Assembly (NCBI RefSeq): GCF_035581345.1
Contig: NZ_CP141608.1
Location: 5,486,501-5,550,500, forward strand
Direction of reading: 5' to 3'
DNA length: 64,000 nt
Source: Pseudomonas sp. JQ170C
GTDB taxonomy: Bacteria; Pseudomonadota; Gammaproteobacteria; Pseudomonadales; Pseudomonadaceae
Position numbers and translations under genes: made by a program. Below the pieces are notes generated by a model that was not told the origin of the DNA, made no database searches, and saw only the letters and a program-made list of their open reading frames with translations. Below are positions 42,057-50,742 of the stretch, in pieces (the stretch's first letter is position 1; each line of letters opens with the position of its first letter).

Positions 42057-44480
42057 ATGACCCGTGCCTTTGAAACCTTCCTGCGCCCCAGCCTGCTGGC
42101 CATGGCCATTGCCTTGTCCGCCCCGCTGGCGAGCAGCCCGCTGATCGCTGCCGAGCAGTCGGCAATGCGCAGCTACGACCTGCCCGCAGGCCCGCTGTCC
42201 AGCACCCTGAACCAGATCGCCAGCCAGGCCGGCATCGCCCTGAGCCTGGACCCGAGCCTGGCCGCAGGCCGCACCTCGGCACCGGTCAAGGGCCAGTACA
42301 ACGGCGCTGGCGCCCTGCAGGCAGCCCTGCGCGGCACCGGTCTTCAACTGCAGCAGAGCAGCGCGGGCACCTACAGCCTGATCGCGACTCCCGAGGGCAC
42401 CCTGGCCCTGCCGGAAACCAGCATCAATGCCACCGGCGACTATGAAAGCGCCTGGGGCCCGGCCACCGGCTTTACCGCCACCCGCACCGCCGCGGGCACC
42501 AAGACCGATACGCCTATCGTTGAAATTCCACGCTCGATGACGGTGATCACCCGCGAGCAGCTGGATGACCGCCAGGTCCTCAACCTCAACGATGCCCTGC
42601 GCTATACCGCCGGCGTTCAGAGCAGCGGCTACGCCTCCGACCCCCGCTCCGACTGGCTGCGGGTACGCGGCTTCGACCCGACCCAGTTCCTCGACGGCCT
42701 GCCGCTGCCCAAGGGCTCGTTCGCCAACCCGAAAGTCGAACCCTGGAACCTTGAGCGCATCGCCGTGTTGCGCGGCCCGGCCTCCTCGGTCTACGGCCAG
42801 ACACCACCCGGCGGCATGCTCGACATGGTCAGCCGTCGCCCGCAGGCAGAAAGCGCCAACCAGGTCGAAGCGCAGGTGGGCAGCAACAACCACCGCCAGT
42901 TCAATTTCGACAGCACCGGCAAGATCGACGATGAGGGCCAGTTCCTCTACCGCGTCAGCGGTGTCGTGCGTGACAGTGATTCACCAACCGACCACGTCCC
43001 GGACAAGCGCTACAACATTGCGCCGAGCCTGACCTGGAACATGGATGAAGACACCAAGCTGACCTTCATCACCCAGTACACCCGTGACGATACCGGCATC
43101 TCCGGCCAGTTCCTGCCACTGCAAGGCACCAAGCTGGACTCGCCGGCAGGCGACATCTCCCACCACAAGAACCTGGGCGATCCGGACTGGGAATTCTACG
43201 ACCGCACCTACTACGCACTCGGGTACGCCTTCGAGCACCGCCTGAACGATGTCTGGCAGTTCCGCCAGAACCTGCGCTACACCAAGAGCGATCTGTCGTT
43301 CCAGGGCATCAACGTAGCGACCATGAACAACGGCACCATCCAGCCCGATGGCACCGTCCCGCGTGAAACCGGCATCGTCAACGAAGACATCAGCCAGTTC
43401 GCCGTGGACAACAACTTCCAGGCCGACTTCCAGACCGGCGACCTGACCCATACCCTGTTGATCGGCCTGGACCACCAGCGCTCGAACACCAACTACAGGT
43501 GGGACTACGGCTTGAGCTTCAGCGTGCCGCCAGGCAACGTGATCCGCCCACCGTACGGCCAGGACTTCTCCAATGTGTCGTACTTCACCATGTACGACTA
43601 CGGCCAGAAGACCTACCAGACCGGCTTCTACGTCCAGGACCAGATCGCCCTGGACAACTGGCGCCTGACCCTGGGCGGCCGTGAAGACTGGGTACACACC
43701 GGCACCACCTTCCACAACCAGAATGACGCCACCAGCACCGAGCGCGACAAGGCCTTCACCGGCAACGTCGGCCTGAGCTATGTCTTCGACAACGGTGTGA
43801 CGCCGTACATCTCGTACACCGAGTCGTTCCAGCCGACCACCGGCGCCGCTGTCGCCGCCACCGAGTCGTTCAAACCGACCGAGGGGCGCCAGTACGAAGT
43901 GGGCGTGAAGTACCAGCCGGTGGGCAGCAAGAACCTTTACACCGCTGCGGTGTATGACCTGCGCCAGGAAAACGTGAAGGTTGCCGAAGGCAACATCACC
44001 CGCCAGGTCGGTGAACTGCAGGTTCGTGGCCTTGAACTGGAAGCCACCACCCAGGTGACCGACAACCTCAAGCTGATCGGTTCCTACAGCTACACCGACA
44101 CCGAGATTCTCAAGGGTGCCGCCGGCGAGCAAGGCAACCGCATGGCGCTGATCCCGCGCAACCAGGCAACCCTGTGGGCCGACTACACCTGGCACAACGG
44201 TGTGCTTGATGGCTTTGGCGTGGGTGGCGGTGTGCGCTATGTAGGCGACAACTACGGCAACACCACCAACACCGACCTGGGTTATGTCGGCTCCTACACC
44301 GTCTACGACGCCTCGGTGCATTACGACCTGGGCCGCAAGGTCAGCACCCTCAAAGGCATGACCGTGGCCGTGGAAGCCAAGAATCTGTTCAACAAGGACT
44401 ACCTGGCCAACTGCGACGGTTACTGGTGCTACTACGGTGACGAGCGCAACGTGGTTGCCAGCGTGAACTACAAGTTCTGA
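42057..44480 (+). CDS. TonB-dependent siderophore receptor with signalling domain (807 aa)
   Basis: A signal peptide (about 1-31, ending at a SSPLIAA-type site) is followed by an STN signalling domain (about 36-110, YDLPAGPLSSTLNQIASQAG). Then come a plug (IVEIPRSMTVITREQLDDRQ, LRVRGFDPTQFLDGLPLPKG, VLRGPASSVYGQTPPGG) and a 22-strand barrel ending in the outer-membrane signature VNYKF. The plug resembles ferrichrome- or hydroxamate-type receptors (FhuA/FiuA). The STN domain works with the upstream FecR and ECF proteins. GAGGAG precedes the ATG. The ligand is not certain. Confidence 0.92.
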   Translation: MTRAFETFLRPSLLAMAIALSAPLASSPLIAAEQSAMRSYDLPAGPLSSTLNQIASQAGIALSLDPSLAAGRTSAPVKGQYNGAGALQAALRGTGLQLQQSSAGTYSLIATPEGTLALPETSINATGDYESAWGPATGFTATRTAAGTKTDTPIVEIPRSMTVITREQLDDRQVLNLNDALRYTAGVQSSGYASDPRSDWLRVRGFDPTQFLDGLPLPKGSFANPKVEPWNLERIAVLRGPASSVYGQTPPGGMLDMVSRRPQAESANQVEAQVGSNNHRQFNFDSTGKIDDEGQFLYRVSGVVRDSDSPTDHVPDKRYNIAPSLTWNMDEDTKLTFITQYTRDDTGISGQFLPLQGTKLDSPAGDISHHKNLGDPDWEFYDRTYYALGYAFEHRLNDVWQFRQNLRYTKSDLSFQGINVATMNNGTIQPDGTVPRETGIVNEDISQFAVDNNFQADFQTGDLTHTLLIGLDHQRSNTNYRWDYGLSFSVPPGNVIRPPYGQDFSNVSYFTMYDYGQKTYQTGFYVQDQIALDNWRLTLGGREDWVHTGTTFHNQNDATSTERDKAFTGNVGLSYVFDNGVTPYISYTESFQPTTGAAVAATESFKPTEGRQYEVGVKYQPVGSKNLYTAAVYDLRQENVKVAEGNITRQVGELQVRGLELEATTQVTDNLKLIGSYSYTDTEILKGAAGEQGNRMALIPRNQATLWADYTWHNGVLDGFGVGGGVRYVGDNYGNTTNTDLGYVGSYTVYDASVHYDLGRKVSTLKGMTVAVEAKNLFNKDYLANCDGYWCYYGDERNVVASVNYKF

Positions 44481-45607
44481 TGAAAAGCCAGACCATACGC
44501 CGCTGGTCCTTCGTTCATACCTGGACCAGCCTGACCTGCACCGTGTTCCTGCTGATGCTGGCGGTCACCGGCTTGCCGCTGATCTTCCACCACGAAATCG
44601 ACCACTTGCTGGGCGATGCGCCGGAACTCAAGGAGATGCCGGCCGACACACCCAAGCTGGACCTCCAGCAACTGGTGCTCAAGGCCCAGGCCCATCGCCC
44701 TGGCGAAGTGATGCAGTACTTTGGCTGGGATGAGGACGACAGTAACGGGGTGGTGGCGATCATGGCCGCCACGGCCGGTACCGAGCCCAATTCCTCGCAC
44801 ACCTTCATGCTCGATGCCCGCACCGGTGATGCGGTGGAAATGCCCTCGGCCAACGGTGGCTTCATGATGACCATGCTGCGCCTGCATGTGGACATGTTTG
44901 CCGGCTTGCCCGGCAAGCTGCTGCTGGCGTTCATGGGCGTGCTGTTCGTGGTAGCGATCATCTCTGGCGTGGTGCTGTACTCACCGTTCATGCGCCGGCT
45001 CAAGTTCGCCACCGTGCGCCACGAGAAATCGCGGCGCCTGCGCTGGCTCGACCTGCACAACCTGATCGGCATCGTCACCCTGACCTGGGCGTTGGTGGTG
45101 GGTGTGACCGGCGTGATCAGCGCCCTGTCGGACCTGGTCATCGCCGCGTGGCGCAACGATAGCCTCAGTGCCATGGTCGCCCCCTACCGCGATGCTCCGC
45201 CGCTGACGGCGCTGGCCCCCGTCAGCCGGGTGCTGGACATCGCCGCCGAGGCAGCACCGGGCATGGTGCCGGACTTCATCGCCTTCCCCGGTACGCGCTT
45301 TTCCAGCGAGCACCATTACGCGGTGTTCATGAAAGGCGGCACCCACCTGACCGCGCACCTGCTGACACCGGTACTGATCGATGCGAGCACCCTGGCGGTC
45401 ACCGCCGTGGGCGAACGGCCCTGGTACATGGATGCCATGGGTCTTTCACAGCCACTGCACTTCGGTGACTACGGTGGCCGGCCAATGCAGATTCTCTGGG
45501 CCGTACTGGATGTGCTGACCATCATCGTGCTGGGCAGTGGCGTGTACCTCTGGGTGGTTCGGCGCCGGGCCGCAGTGCCGGCCGTTCAGGCGGAGGTGGC
45601 GGGGTGA
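44480..45607 (+). CDS. PepSY-associated membrane protein, probable siderophore-iron reductase (375 aa)
   Basis: Four main membrane helices, one near residues 12-32 and others near 150-170, 195-220 and 345-365, with two periplasmic PepSY-like segments. The pattern R-W-S-F-V-H-x-W-x-S-L at the start and the histidines in LHNLIG fit the FoxB/FegB-type inner-membrane proteins that reduce iron from imported siderophores. It starts on the last base of the receptor stop codon and overlaps the next small gene by four bases, so it is part of the receptor operon. Confidence 0.88.
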   Translation: MKSQTIRRWSFVHTWTSLTCTVFLLMLAVTGLPLIFHHEIDHLLGDAPELKEMPADTPKLDLQQLVLKAQAHRPGEVMQYFGWDEDDSNGVVAIMAATAGTEPNSSHTFMLDARTGDAVEMPSANGGFMMTMLRLHVDMFAGLPGKLLLAFMGVLFVVAIISGVVLYSPFMRRLKFATVRHEKSRRLRWLDLHNLIGIVTLTWALVVGVTGVISALSDLVIAAWRNDSLSAMVAPYRDAPPLTALAPVSRVLDIAAEAAPGMVPDFIAFPGTRFSSEHHYAVFMKGGTHLTAHLLTPVLIDASTLAVTAVGERPWYMDAMGLSQPLHFGDYGGRPMQILWAVLDVLTIIVLGSGVYLWVVRRRAAVPAVQAEVAG

Positions 45608-45777
45608 AGCGCAAAGCATCAAGCCTGAGAACCGTGTTCGGGATGCCCGCACTGATCGCCCTGCTGGGTGCAGCAGGGCTGTTTGCGGCGTTGCTGGGGG
45701 ATGGTTGGTGGGATGCCCTGGCCTGGGTCGGGCTGGGGTTGCCGGCCTGGTACAGCGTTCGCGGGTTCTGCAGATAG
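45604..45777 (+). CDS. 57-residue membrane peptide at the end of the iron-uptake operon
   Basis: A GTG start at 45604 overlaps the PepSY stop (GTGA). The peptide begins MKRKASSLRTVFG with basic residues, has a first helix MPALIALLGAAGLFAALLG, a DGWWDAL turn, a second helix AWVGLGLPAWYSV, and ends RGFCR. Two tight transmembrane helices with both ends cytoplasmic fit the positive-inside rule. Small proteins of this kind often follow PepSY reductases in siderophore operons; the function is unknown. The translational overlap is the main evidence that it is real. Confidence 0.75.
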   Translation: MKRKASSLRTVFGMPALIALLGAAGLFAALLGDGWWDALAWVGLGLPAWYSVRGFCR

Positions 45778-45787
45778 CCATCGCGGG

Positions 45788-45890
45788 GTAGGAGCGGGCT
45801 TGCCCCGCGATGCGATGTGCCTGACAGATCGCGATCGCGGGGCAAGCCCGCTCCCACTGCAAGCCTGCTCCCACAGCAGGCCCGCCCCTA
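45788..45890 (+). repeat. REP pair plus a degenerate third copy
   Basis: Opposed REP copies at 45788-45812 and 45834-45858, then a decayed third unit to about 45890 with GCCTGCTCCCACAG. It separates the convergent iron operon from the LPS operon. Confidence 0.9.
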
Positions 45891-45895
45891 CTCTT

Positions 45896-47332
45896 TCAAA
45901 GCTTGGGCAAATACTCGTCCAGCCGCTTGTACAGCGCACTGCCACTGGGCCAGTTACGCAACAGCCGGGCCCGGTCACGGGCGAAGGCCGGAGCAAAGCT
46001 GAGCTGGGTGGCATGCTGACACATGGCATCCAGGTCGATCAGCGACCACTGGCCGTCCTGCCAGAACAGGTTATGCCCCTTCATGTCGCCATGGCTGATG
46101 CGCTCGTGGATCAGCTGCGTCAACAGCGCGTGCAGGGCCTGCAACTGCGCCTCGGGCACCTCGCCACTCTCGACGTAGGGCGTAAAGCATGCGATCAGGT
46201 CTGGCCCGTCGGCGTACTCGGTCACCAGGTAGGCACGGCTGCGCAAGCCCATGAAGCGCAGCTCCTGCACCGCCAGCGGCTTGGGCGTGGCAAAGCCGAG
46301 AAACTCCAGGCGATGCCCTTCGATCCATGAATGCCAGGCCCGGCTCGGGCGCCAGAAGCGCTTGAACCAGTGGGCGGTGTTCTTGATGTTGTAGCGCTTG
46401 AGTACCAACGGCCGCCCATCCACCTCAACACGCGCCACACTGGCCGCACCGCCTGTCTTGTACAGGTGGCCCTGGTCAATCAGCGCGTCGGCCTGCTCCA
46501 GCACCGGCAGCAGGGCCTGCACTTCGTTGCGACGGATCGAACGCAAGCCCGAGGGGCCGCGTTCAACGCTGAACAGCGTGCACTCCCGCCCGGCCTTCTC
46601 CAGATAATCCTTCAGGCGCCAGCTGCGCACCTTGTCGATCTGCTTCTGCAGCGCTTCGAGCGGCAGCGCATGCTCGGCATTGGCCAGCAGGTAATGCACC
46701 AGCAGCTCTTCAATGAACGGCTCCAGGCGCTTGGGCAACTGGGCAAACAGCACGCCCAGGTTCTGCAGCACCTGTGGGCGCGACAGCGGCGTGCCCGGGG
46801 TTTCGGCCTTGATGCCGGCACCGTCGATCAGGTACAGCTTGCCGTCATGGCGCAACAAGTTGTCCAGGTGCAGGTCTTCCTGCCACAAGCCCTTGGCGTG
46901 CATCTGCGCCACGGCCGCCAGGGCTTCGCCCAGCACGGCGTGCTGCTCATCGGCCAGGGGCGGCAAGGCTTCGACGTCAGCCCAGGCATCGGCAAGGCTT
47001 TGAGAACCTTCGAGGAACTCGAACAACAGCCAGCCACCCTCGCCTTCGCGCAAGCCATCGGCCAGCAACAGCGGTGTGGTCAGGTTCTGGGCGGCCAACA
47101 GGCGCGCACCGTCAAGCTCGCGCTGAAAATGCCGCGCCGCGCTGCCGCCAACCAGCAACTTGGCCAGCACCGGCTTGCCGCGCCATACACCGGCGCCCAC
47201 GTAGCGCTGACCGGGCAGCACCCGCAGCAGGCTGAGCAGTTGCAGATCGGCAGTGCCGGCCGCGTCGGCCAGGGTAATGGTCAGGGGCAGGTCCGGGCTG
47301 CGCCCGGCATCCTTGAGTTCGGACAAACGCAT
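45896..47332 (-). CDS. Tandem LPS-kinase-like protein (two kinase modules), 478 aa
   Basis: Two kinase-fold modules. Module 1 has Lys58 (VLAKLL), catalytic-loop Asp153 (WQEDLHLDN) and metal-site Asp170 (LYLIDG). Module 2 has Lys312 (LVLKRY), Asp416 (SHGDMKGHN) and Asp433 (SLIDLD). Both retain catalytic residues, so both may be active. It is the last gene of the waaF-led core operon and corresponds in position to PA5006 of P. aeruginosa as I recall it. It probably phosphorylates inner-core heptose or assists its neighbours. The start overlaps the wapQ stop by one base. Confidence 0.82.
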   Translation of the reverse strand: MRLSELKDAGRSPDLPLTITLADAAGTADLQLLSLLRVLPGQRYVGAGVWRGKPVLAKLLVGGSAARHFQRELDGARLLAAQNLTTPLLLADGLREGEGGWLLFEFLEGSQSLADAWADVEALPPLADEQHAVLGEALAAVAQMHAKGLWQEDLHLDNLLRHDGKLYLIDGAGIKAETPGTPLSRPQVLQNLGVLFAQLPKRLEPFIEELLVHYLLANAEHALPLEALQKQIDKVRSWRLKDYLEKAGRECTLFSVERGPSGLRSIRRNEVQALLPVLEQADALIDQGHLYKTGGAASVARVEVDGRPLVLKRYNIKNTAHWFKRFWRPSRAWHSWIEGHRLEFLGFATPKPLAVQELRFMGLRSRAYLVTEYADGPDLIACFTPYVESGEVPEAQLQALHALLTQLIHERISHGDMKGHNLFWQDGQWSLIDLDAMCQHATQLSFAPAFARDRARLLRNWPSGSALYKRLDEYLPKL

Positions 47333-48084
47333 CAGCGAGCCTCTTTCTCACGGCGGCGGCGCGTCAGGCGCTGCAGCCAGGTATCGACCAGCGTGCTGTC
47401 GGCGGGCTGGTCCAGGTAGGACGAGAGCATCACGCGTACTTCAGCTTCGCTCCAGACCGGCGCCCGGCGCAACAGCGGCTCAAGGTCCTTGAGCCGGTCG
47501 CGCATGCCCAGCAGCAATGGCCGGGTTTTTTCCAGGTCGATCAGTTGCGCTTGCCAGCCATCGCTGCGGGCACGCAGGAAGATATGTTTGGGGTAGAAAC
47601 AGCCGTGCACCTGGCTGGCCGCGTGCAGGGTGCGGGCAAGCAATCCGCAGGCGCGCAGGATGCCCTGGCGCTGGCCGATGTCCAGCTGCGGCCATTGGCC
47701 GAGCAGGCTGTCCAGGTCGCTCCAGTCATCCAGGGCACGGGTCATCAGGATGGCGCGACGTTCGCCGTCAATCTTGCGCTCGCCGTAATACACCGCCTGC
47801 AACGCCGGAATCCCCAGCTTCTGGTAGCGGCTGATATTGCGGAACTCGCGGGCAAAGGTCGGCTCGCCAAACGGGCTGTGCAAGGTACGGGTCAGGTAGT
47901 CGCTCTGACGCTTGAGGTAGTAGCCCTTGCCCTCCAGCTCCAGGCGGAACACGCTGCTCCAGCCACCACGGCCGGTGTTGGGTTCGTCCACCGCATCCAG
48001 TTGCAGCGCCCAGAGCTGGTCGAAGCCGTTCAGACCATGGCGCTCAAGCAGCGCCACGTCGGCACTGGCCAGAAAATCAGTCAT
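47332..48084 (-). CDS. wapQ: WapQ-like LPS heptose kinase family protein, possible pseudokinase (250 aa)
   Basis: An InaA/WaaP-family fold with ATP lysine Lys58 (YYLKRQ) and metal-site Asp183 (LIDLEKTRP). The catalytic loop reads HGCFYPKHIF (160-169), so Cys162 sits where WaaP has the HRD aspartate. Either another residue acts as base or the protein is a non-catalytic partner. The gene overlaps wapP by four bases (ATGA) and the tandem kinase by one. The gene name is from synteny with P. aeruginosa PA5007. Confidence 0.82.
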   Translation of the reverse strand: MTDFLASADVALLERHGLNGFDQLWALQLDAVDEPNTGRGGWSSVFRLELEGKGYYLKRQSDYLTRTLHSPFGEPTFAREFRNISRYQKLGIPALQAVYYGERKIDGERRAILMTRALDDWSDLDSLLGQWPQLDIGQRQGILRACGLLARTLHAASQVHGCFYPKHIFLRARSDGWQAQLIDLEKTRPLLLGMRDRLKDLEPLLRRAPVWSEAEVRVMLSSYLDQPADSTLVDTWLQRLTRRRREKEAR

Positions 48085-48815
48085 TCGCGTCCCTCGAAAA
48101 ACGTCACCACGTGCCGGATGCGGCGCTTGTCCGATTCATTCAGGCGCTCACGCCCACGGTACTGCAGATAGAAGCGCAGGCGCTGGGTCGCCGACAGGTG
48201 ATACTTGGCCACCTTGTCCAGGCAGGCCAGGTCTTTGGTGATCCGGTAGCGCAACATGAAACCCCACCAGAAATCGCCGGTGGGGCAGTCGATGAAGAAT
48301 AGCGTGGCCTGGTCATCCACCAGCAAGTTGCGCCACTTCAGGTCGTTATGGGTGAAGTGGTGATCGTGCATCACCCGGGTGTGCCGGGCCAACTGGCGGC
48401 TGATGTGATCGACCCAGCCCCGCTGTGCCAGGCGCGAATCCTTGCGTTCGGCCAGGGCCGAGAGGTCTTCGGTGCGCGGCAGCTCGCGGGTGATCATCGC
48501 CCCGCGACCAAAGGCCAGGCCCTTGCGCTCCAGGCCCCAGGCCACGACCTCGGCAGTGGGAATGTCCCACTTGGCGAACTGCTTGAGGTTCTGCCACTCG
48601 GCCTTGATCCGCGGCCGCCCCAGGTAGCGGCGCAGGCCCTTGCCGGCACCGGTGTAGCGTTTGACGTAGTAGTTGACCCCGCCGCGCTCGACGCGAATCA
48701 CTTCGCTCAGCGGGTCGTGGGTCAGGCGCTCGCCCTTGAGGGCGAAGACTGCCTCGATACTGCCAAAATCCGCCGCCAGCGCCTGGTACTCAGGCTCCAG
48801 TGTCCAACCCGCCAT
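48081..48815 (-). CDS. wapP: WapP-like LPS core kinase (244 aa)
   Basis: A WaaP-superfamily kinase with Lys52 (YYVKRY), catalytic Asp158 (THNDLKWRN) and metal-site Asp176 (FFIDCP). It probably phosphorylates a heptose of the inner core; in P. aeruginosa the heavily phosphorylated core is essential for outer-membrane integrity. It overlaps waaP by one base and wapQ by four, so the cluster is translated as a unit. Confidence 0.85.
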   Translation of the reverse strand: MAGWTLEPEYQALAADFGSIEAVFALKGERLTHDPLSEVIRVERGGVNYYVKRYTGAGKGLRRYLGRPRIKAEWQNLKQFAKWDIPTAEVVAWGLERKGLAFGRGAMITRELPRTEDLSALAERKDSRLAQRGWVDHISRQLARHTRVMHDHHFTHNDLKWRNLLVDDQATLFFIDCPTGDFWWGFMLRYRITKDLACLDKVAKYHLSATQRLRFYLQYRGRERLNESDKRRIRHVVTFFEGRE

Positions 48816-49621
48816 CAGAGCGCGTCCCCGTATCGTTGTTTACGCTCGTAGAGCTTCTGCGCCTTGCCTTCGAGCCAGCTCAGCAAGGCCGCTTCCTCAG
48901 CCAGGATCTGGCGCAGCGGCTGCAGGAAGTAACCGCGCAAAAAGCGCAGCTTGTCACGCCGGGTCAGGCCGACGTCCAGCGCCGAGAAATACAGCGCCGC
49001 CAGGTCCTTGTTGCGCCAGCGCCGGGAAATGGTCGCACGGGTCTGGGCGCGGTGCAGGTCGATGACCGACAACTTGAAGTCATCGGCCGTCACTTCACGG
49101 TCGGTGTGCAGCAGGAAATGGCAGATGTAGCAGTCGCGGTGATTGACCCCGGCGCGGTGCATCATGCCGGTCATGCGCGCCACTTCGGCAATCAGCGCGC
49201 GCTTGAGGCGCGGTGCCGGCGGCTGCTTGACCCAGTCGATACTGAAGTCTTCCAGGCTGATGGTCGGCGCCAGCTCTTCGGTGACGATGAACGAATGCTG
49301 CGTCGCCGGGTTGCGGCCGCGCTCGCCGTAGGCCACGGCGGTCATGGTCGGGACACCCACCTGGTGCAAGCGCTCGATGGCCTGCCATTCCTGGCCGGCA
49401 CCGAGCACCGGCAGCTTGGCGGTGAACAGGTTCTTGAAGATCTCGCCCCAGCCGATGCCACGGTGGATCTTGACGAAATAGCCCCGCCCCTCGACTTCGG
49501 TGCGCAGGGTGCGGCGCCCTTCCAGCTCGCGGTACACCTGCCCTTGCAGGCCCTCCACGGCCTCGAAGGCATCGCGCCCGGCCCACAGGCGCTTGAACGG
49601 CTCGGCCAGTATCAGTTTCAT
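48815..49621 (-). CDS. waaP: WaaP, LPS heptose I kinase (268 aa)
   Basis: Full-length WaaP/RfaP. Lys51 (YFVKIHRG) and the catalytic loop HRDCYICHF with Asp163 are present, with metal-site Asp188 (SVIDLHRA). It transfers phosphate from ATP to heptose I of the LPS inner core; this is normally essential in P. aeruginosa. It overlaps waaG by four bases. Confidence 0.95.
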   Translation of the reverse strand: MKLILAEPFKRLWAGRDAFEAVEGLQGQVYRELEGRRTLRTEVEGRGYFVKIHRGIGWGEIFKNLFTAKLPVLGAGQEWQAIERLHQVGVPTMTAVAYGERGRNPATQHSFIVTEELAPTISLEDFSIDWVKQPPAPRLKRALIAEVARMTGMMHRAGVNHRDCYICHFLLHTDREVTADDFKLSVIDLHRAQTRATISRRWRNKDLAALYFSALDVGLTRRDKLRFLRGYFLQPLRQILAEEAALLSWLEGKAQKLYERKQRYGDAL

Positions 49622-50742
49622 GTACGCTCCGGGGCCAGGATCACATCGGCAGCATGCTCGGGCATGCTGTAGAGGTCGGCAGTATCGGCAAAGGCCAGGC
49701 CATTGCGCGCCCAGTCGGCGCGGGCGGCGTCATCTTCGAGCATGCGCTGCAGGTACTGGTTGAGCTGCGCTTGCTCGAACGGCTCATCGAGCACCAGGCC
49801 ACTGTCGGCCTCGGCGATGTAATGGGCATAGCCGCACACGGCCGACACCAGCACAGGCAAGCCTGCGACCAGCGCTTCGAGCAGCACGGTGCCGGTGTTT
49901 TCGTTATAGGCCGGGTGAATCAGCAGGTCAGCGCCGAGCAGGAAACGCGGAATATCGCTGCGTCCCTTGAGGAACTGCACCTGATCGCTCAGGCCCAGAG
50001 TCGCGCTTTGCAGCTGGAACACCTTGGGGTCGTCCTGGCCGATCACCATCAATCGGGTGCGCTTGCGCAGCGCCGACGGCAGTGCAGCCAGGGCCTTGAG
50101 ACTACGGTCGACACCCTTGGTCTTGAAGCCGGAGCCAATCTGCACCATCAGCAACTGATCGTCTTTCAGATCGAACTCGCGACGAAATTCGGCGCGAATC
50201 TCAGCGGCATTGGCCGGTGCCCGGCGGTCCTGGGAAATACCCGGTGGCAGCAGGTGAAAGCGCTCCAGCGGGGTGTCGTAATGCTTGATGAACAGCGGCT
50301 GCTGGACCTCGGAAATCATCAGGACTTCGGTCTTGGAGTCCTTGGCGAACACCGCCCGCTCGTACTCGGCAAAGTGCCGGTAGCGGCCCCAGCGCCGGTA
50401 CAGGGGATTGCGCAGGGTTTGCGCCTTGTCTTCAAAGCAGCCGTCGGCGGCGTAGTAGACATCCAGCCCCGGCATCTTGTTGAAGCCGATCAGGCGATCC
50501 ACCGGGCGCTTGGCAAGGTCGGCTTCCATCCAGGCGCTGAGTTTCTCGTTGCGACGGTGGTTGAACAGCGCCTTGACCGGCGCCACCAGCACTTCAAAGC
50601 CCTCAGGCACATCGCCTTCCCAGATCAGCGTATACACGCGGATCTTGTGGCCACGGCGCTGACACTCCAGGGCAATGCGCATGAAGTCACGCTGCAGGCC
50701 ACCGAAGGGGAAATATTTGTAAAGCACAAAAGCCAGTTGCAT
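49618..50742 (-). CDS. waaG: WaaG, LPS core glycosyltransferase, GT4 family (374 aa)
   Basis: A GT-B fold enzyme adding the first hexose to heptose II. Family marks are the N-terminal FVLYKYFPFGGLQRDFMRIA, and in the C-terminal half PAYNENTGTVLLEALVAGLPVL, the nucleotide-sugar site with its E-x7-E motif. The ATG at 50742 shares one base with the waaC stop and has GAGG ten bases upstream; an extra TTG codon before it is not needed. Confidence 0.95.
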   Translation of the reverse strand: MQLAFVLYKYFPFGGLQRDFMRIALECQRRGHKIRVYTLIWEGDVPEGFEVLVAPVKALFNHRRNEKLSAWMEADLAKRPVDRLIGFNKMPGLDVYYAADGCFEDKAQTLRNPLYRRWGRYRHFAEYERAVFAKDSKTEVLMISEVQQPLFIKHYDTPLERFHLLPPGISQDRRAPANAAEIRAEFRREFDLKDDQLLMVQIGSGFKTKGVDRSLKALAALPSALRKRTRLMVIGQDDPKVFQLQSATLGLSDQVQFLKGRSDIPRFLLGADLLIHPAYNENTGTVLLEALVAGLPVLVSAVCGYAHYIAEADSGLVLDEPFEQAQLNQYLQRMLEDDAARADWARNGLAFADTADLYSMPEHAADVILAPERT

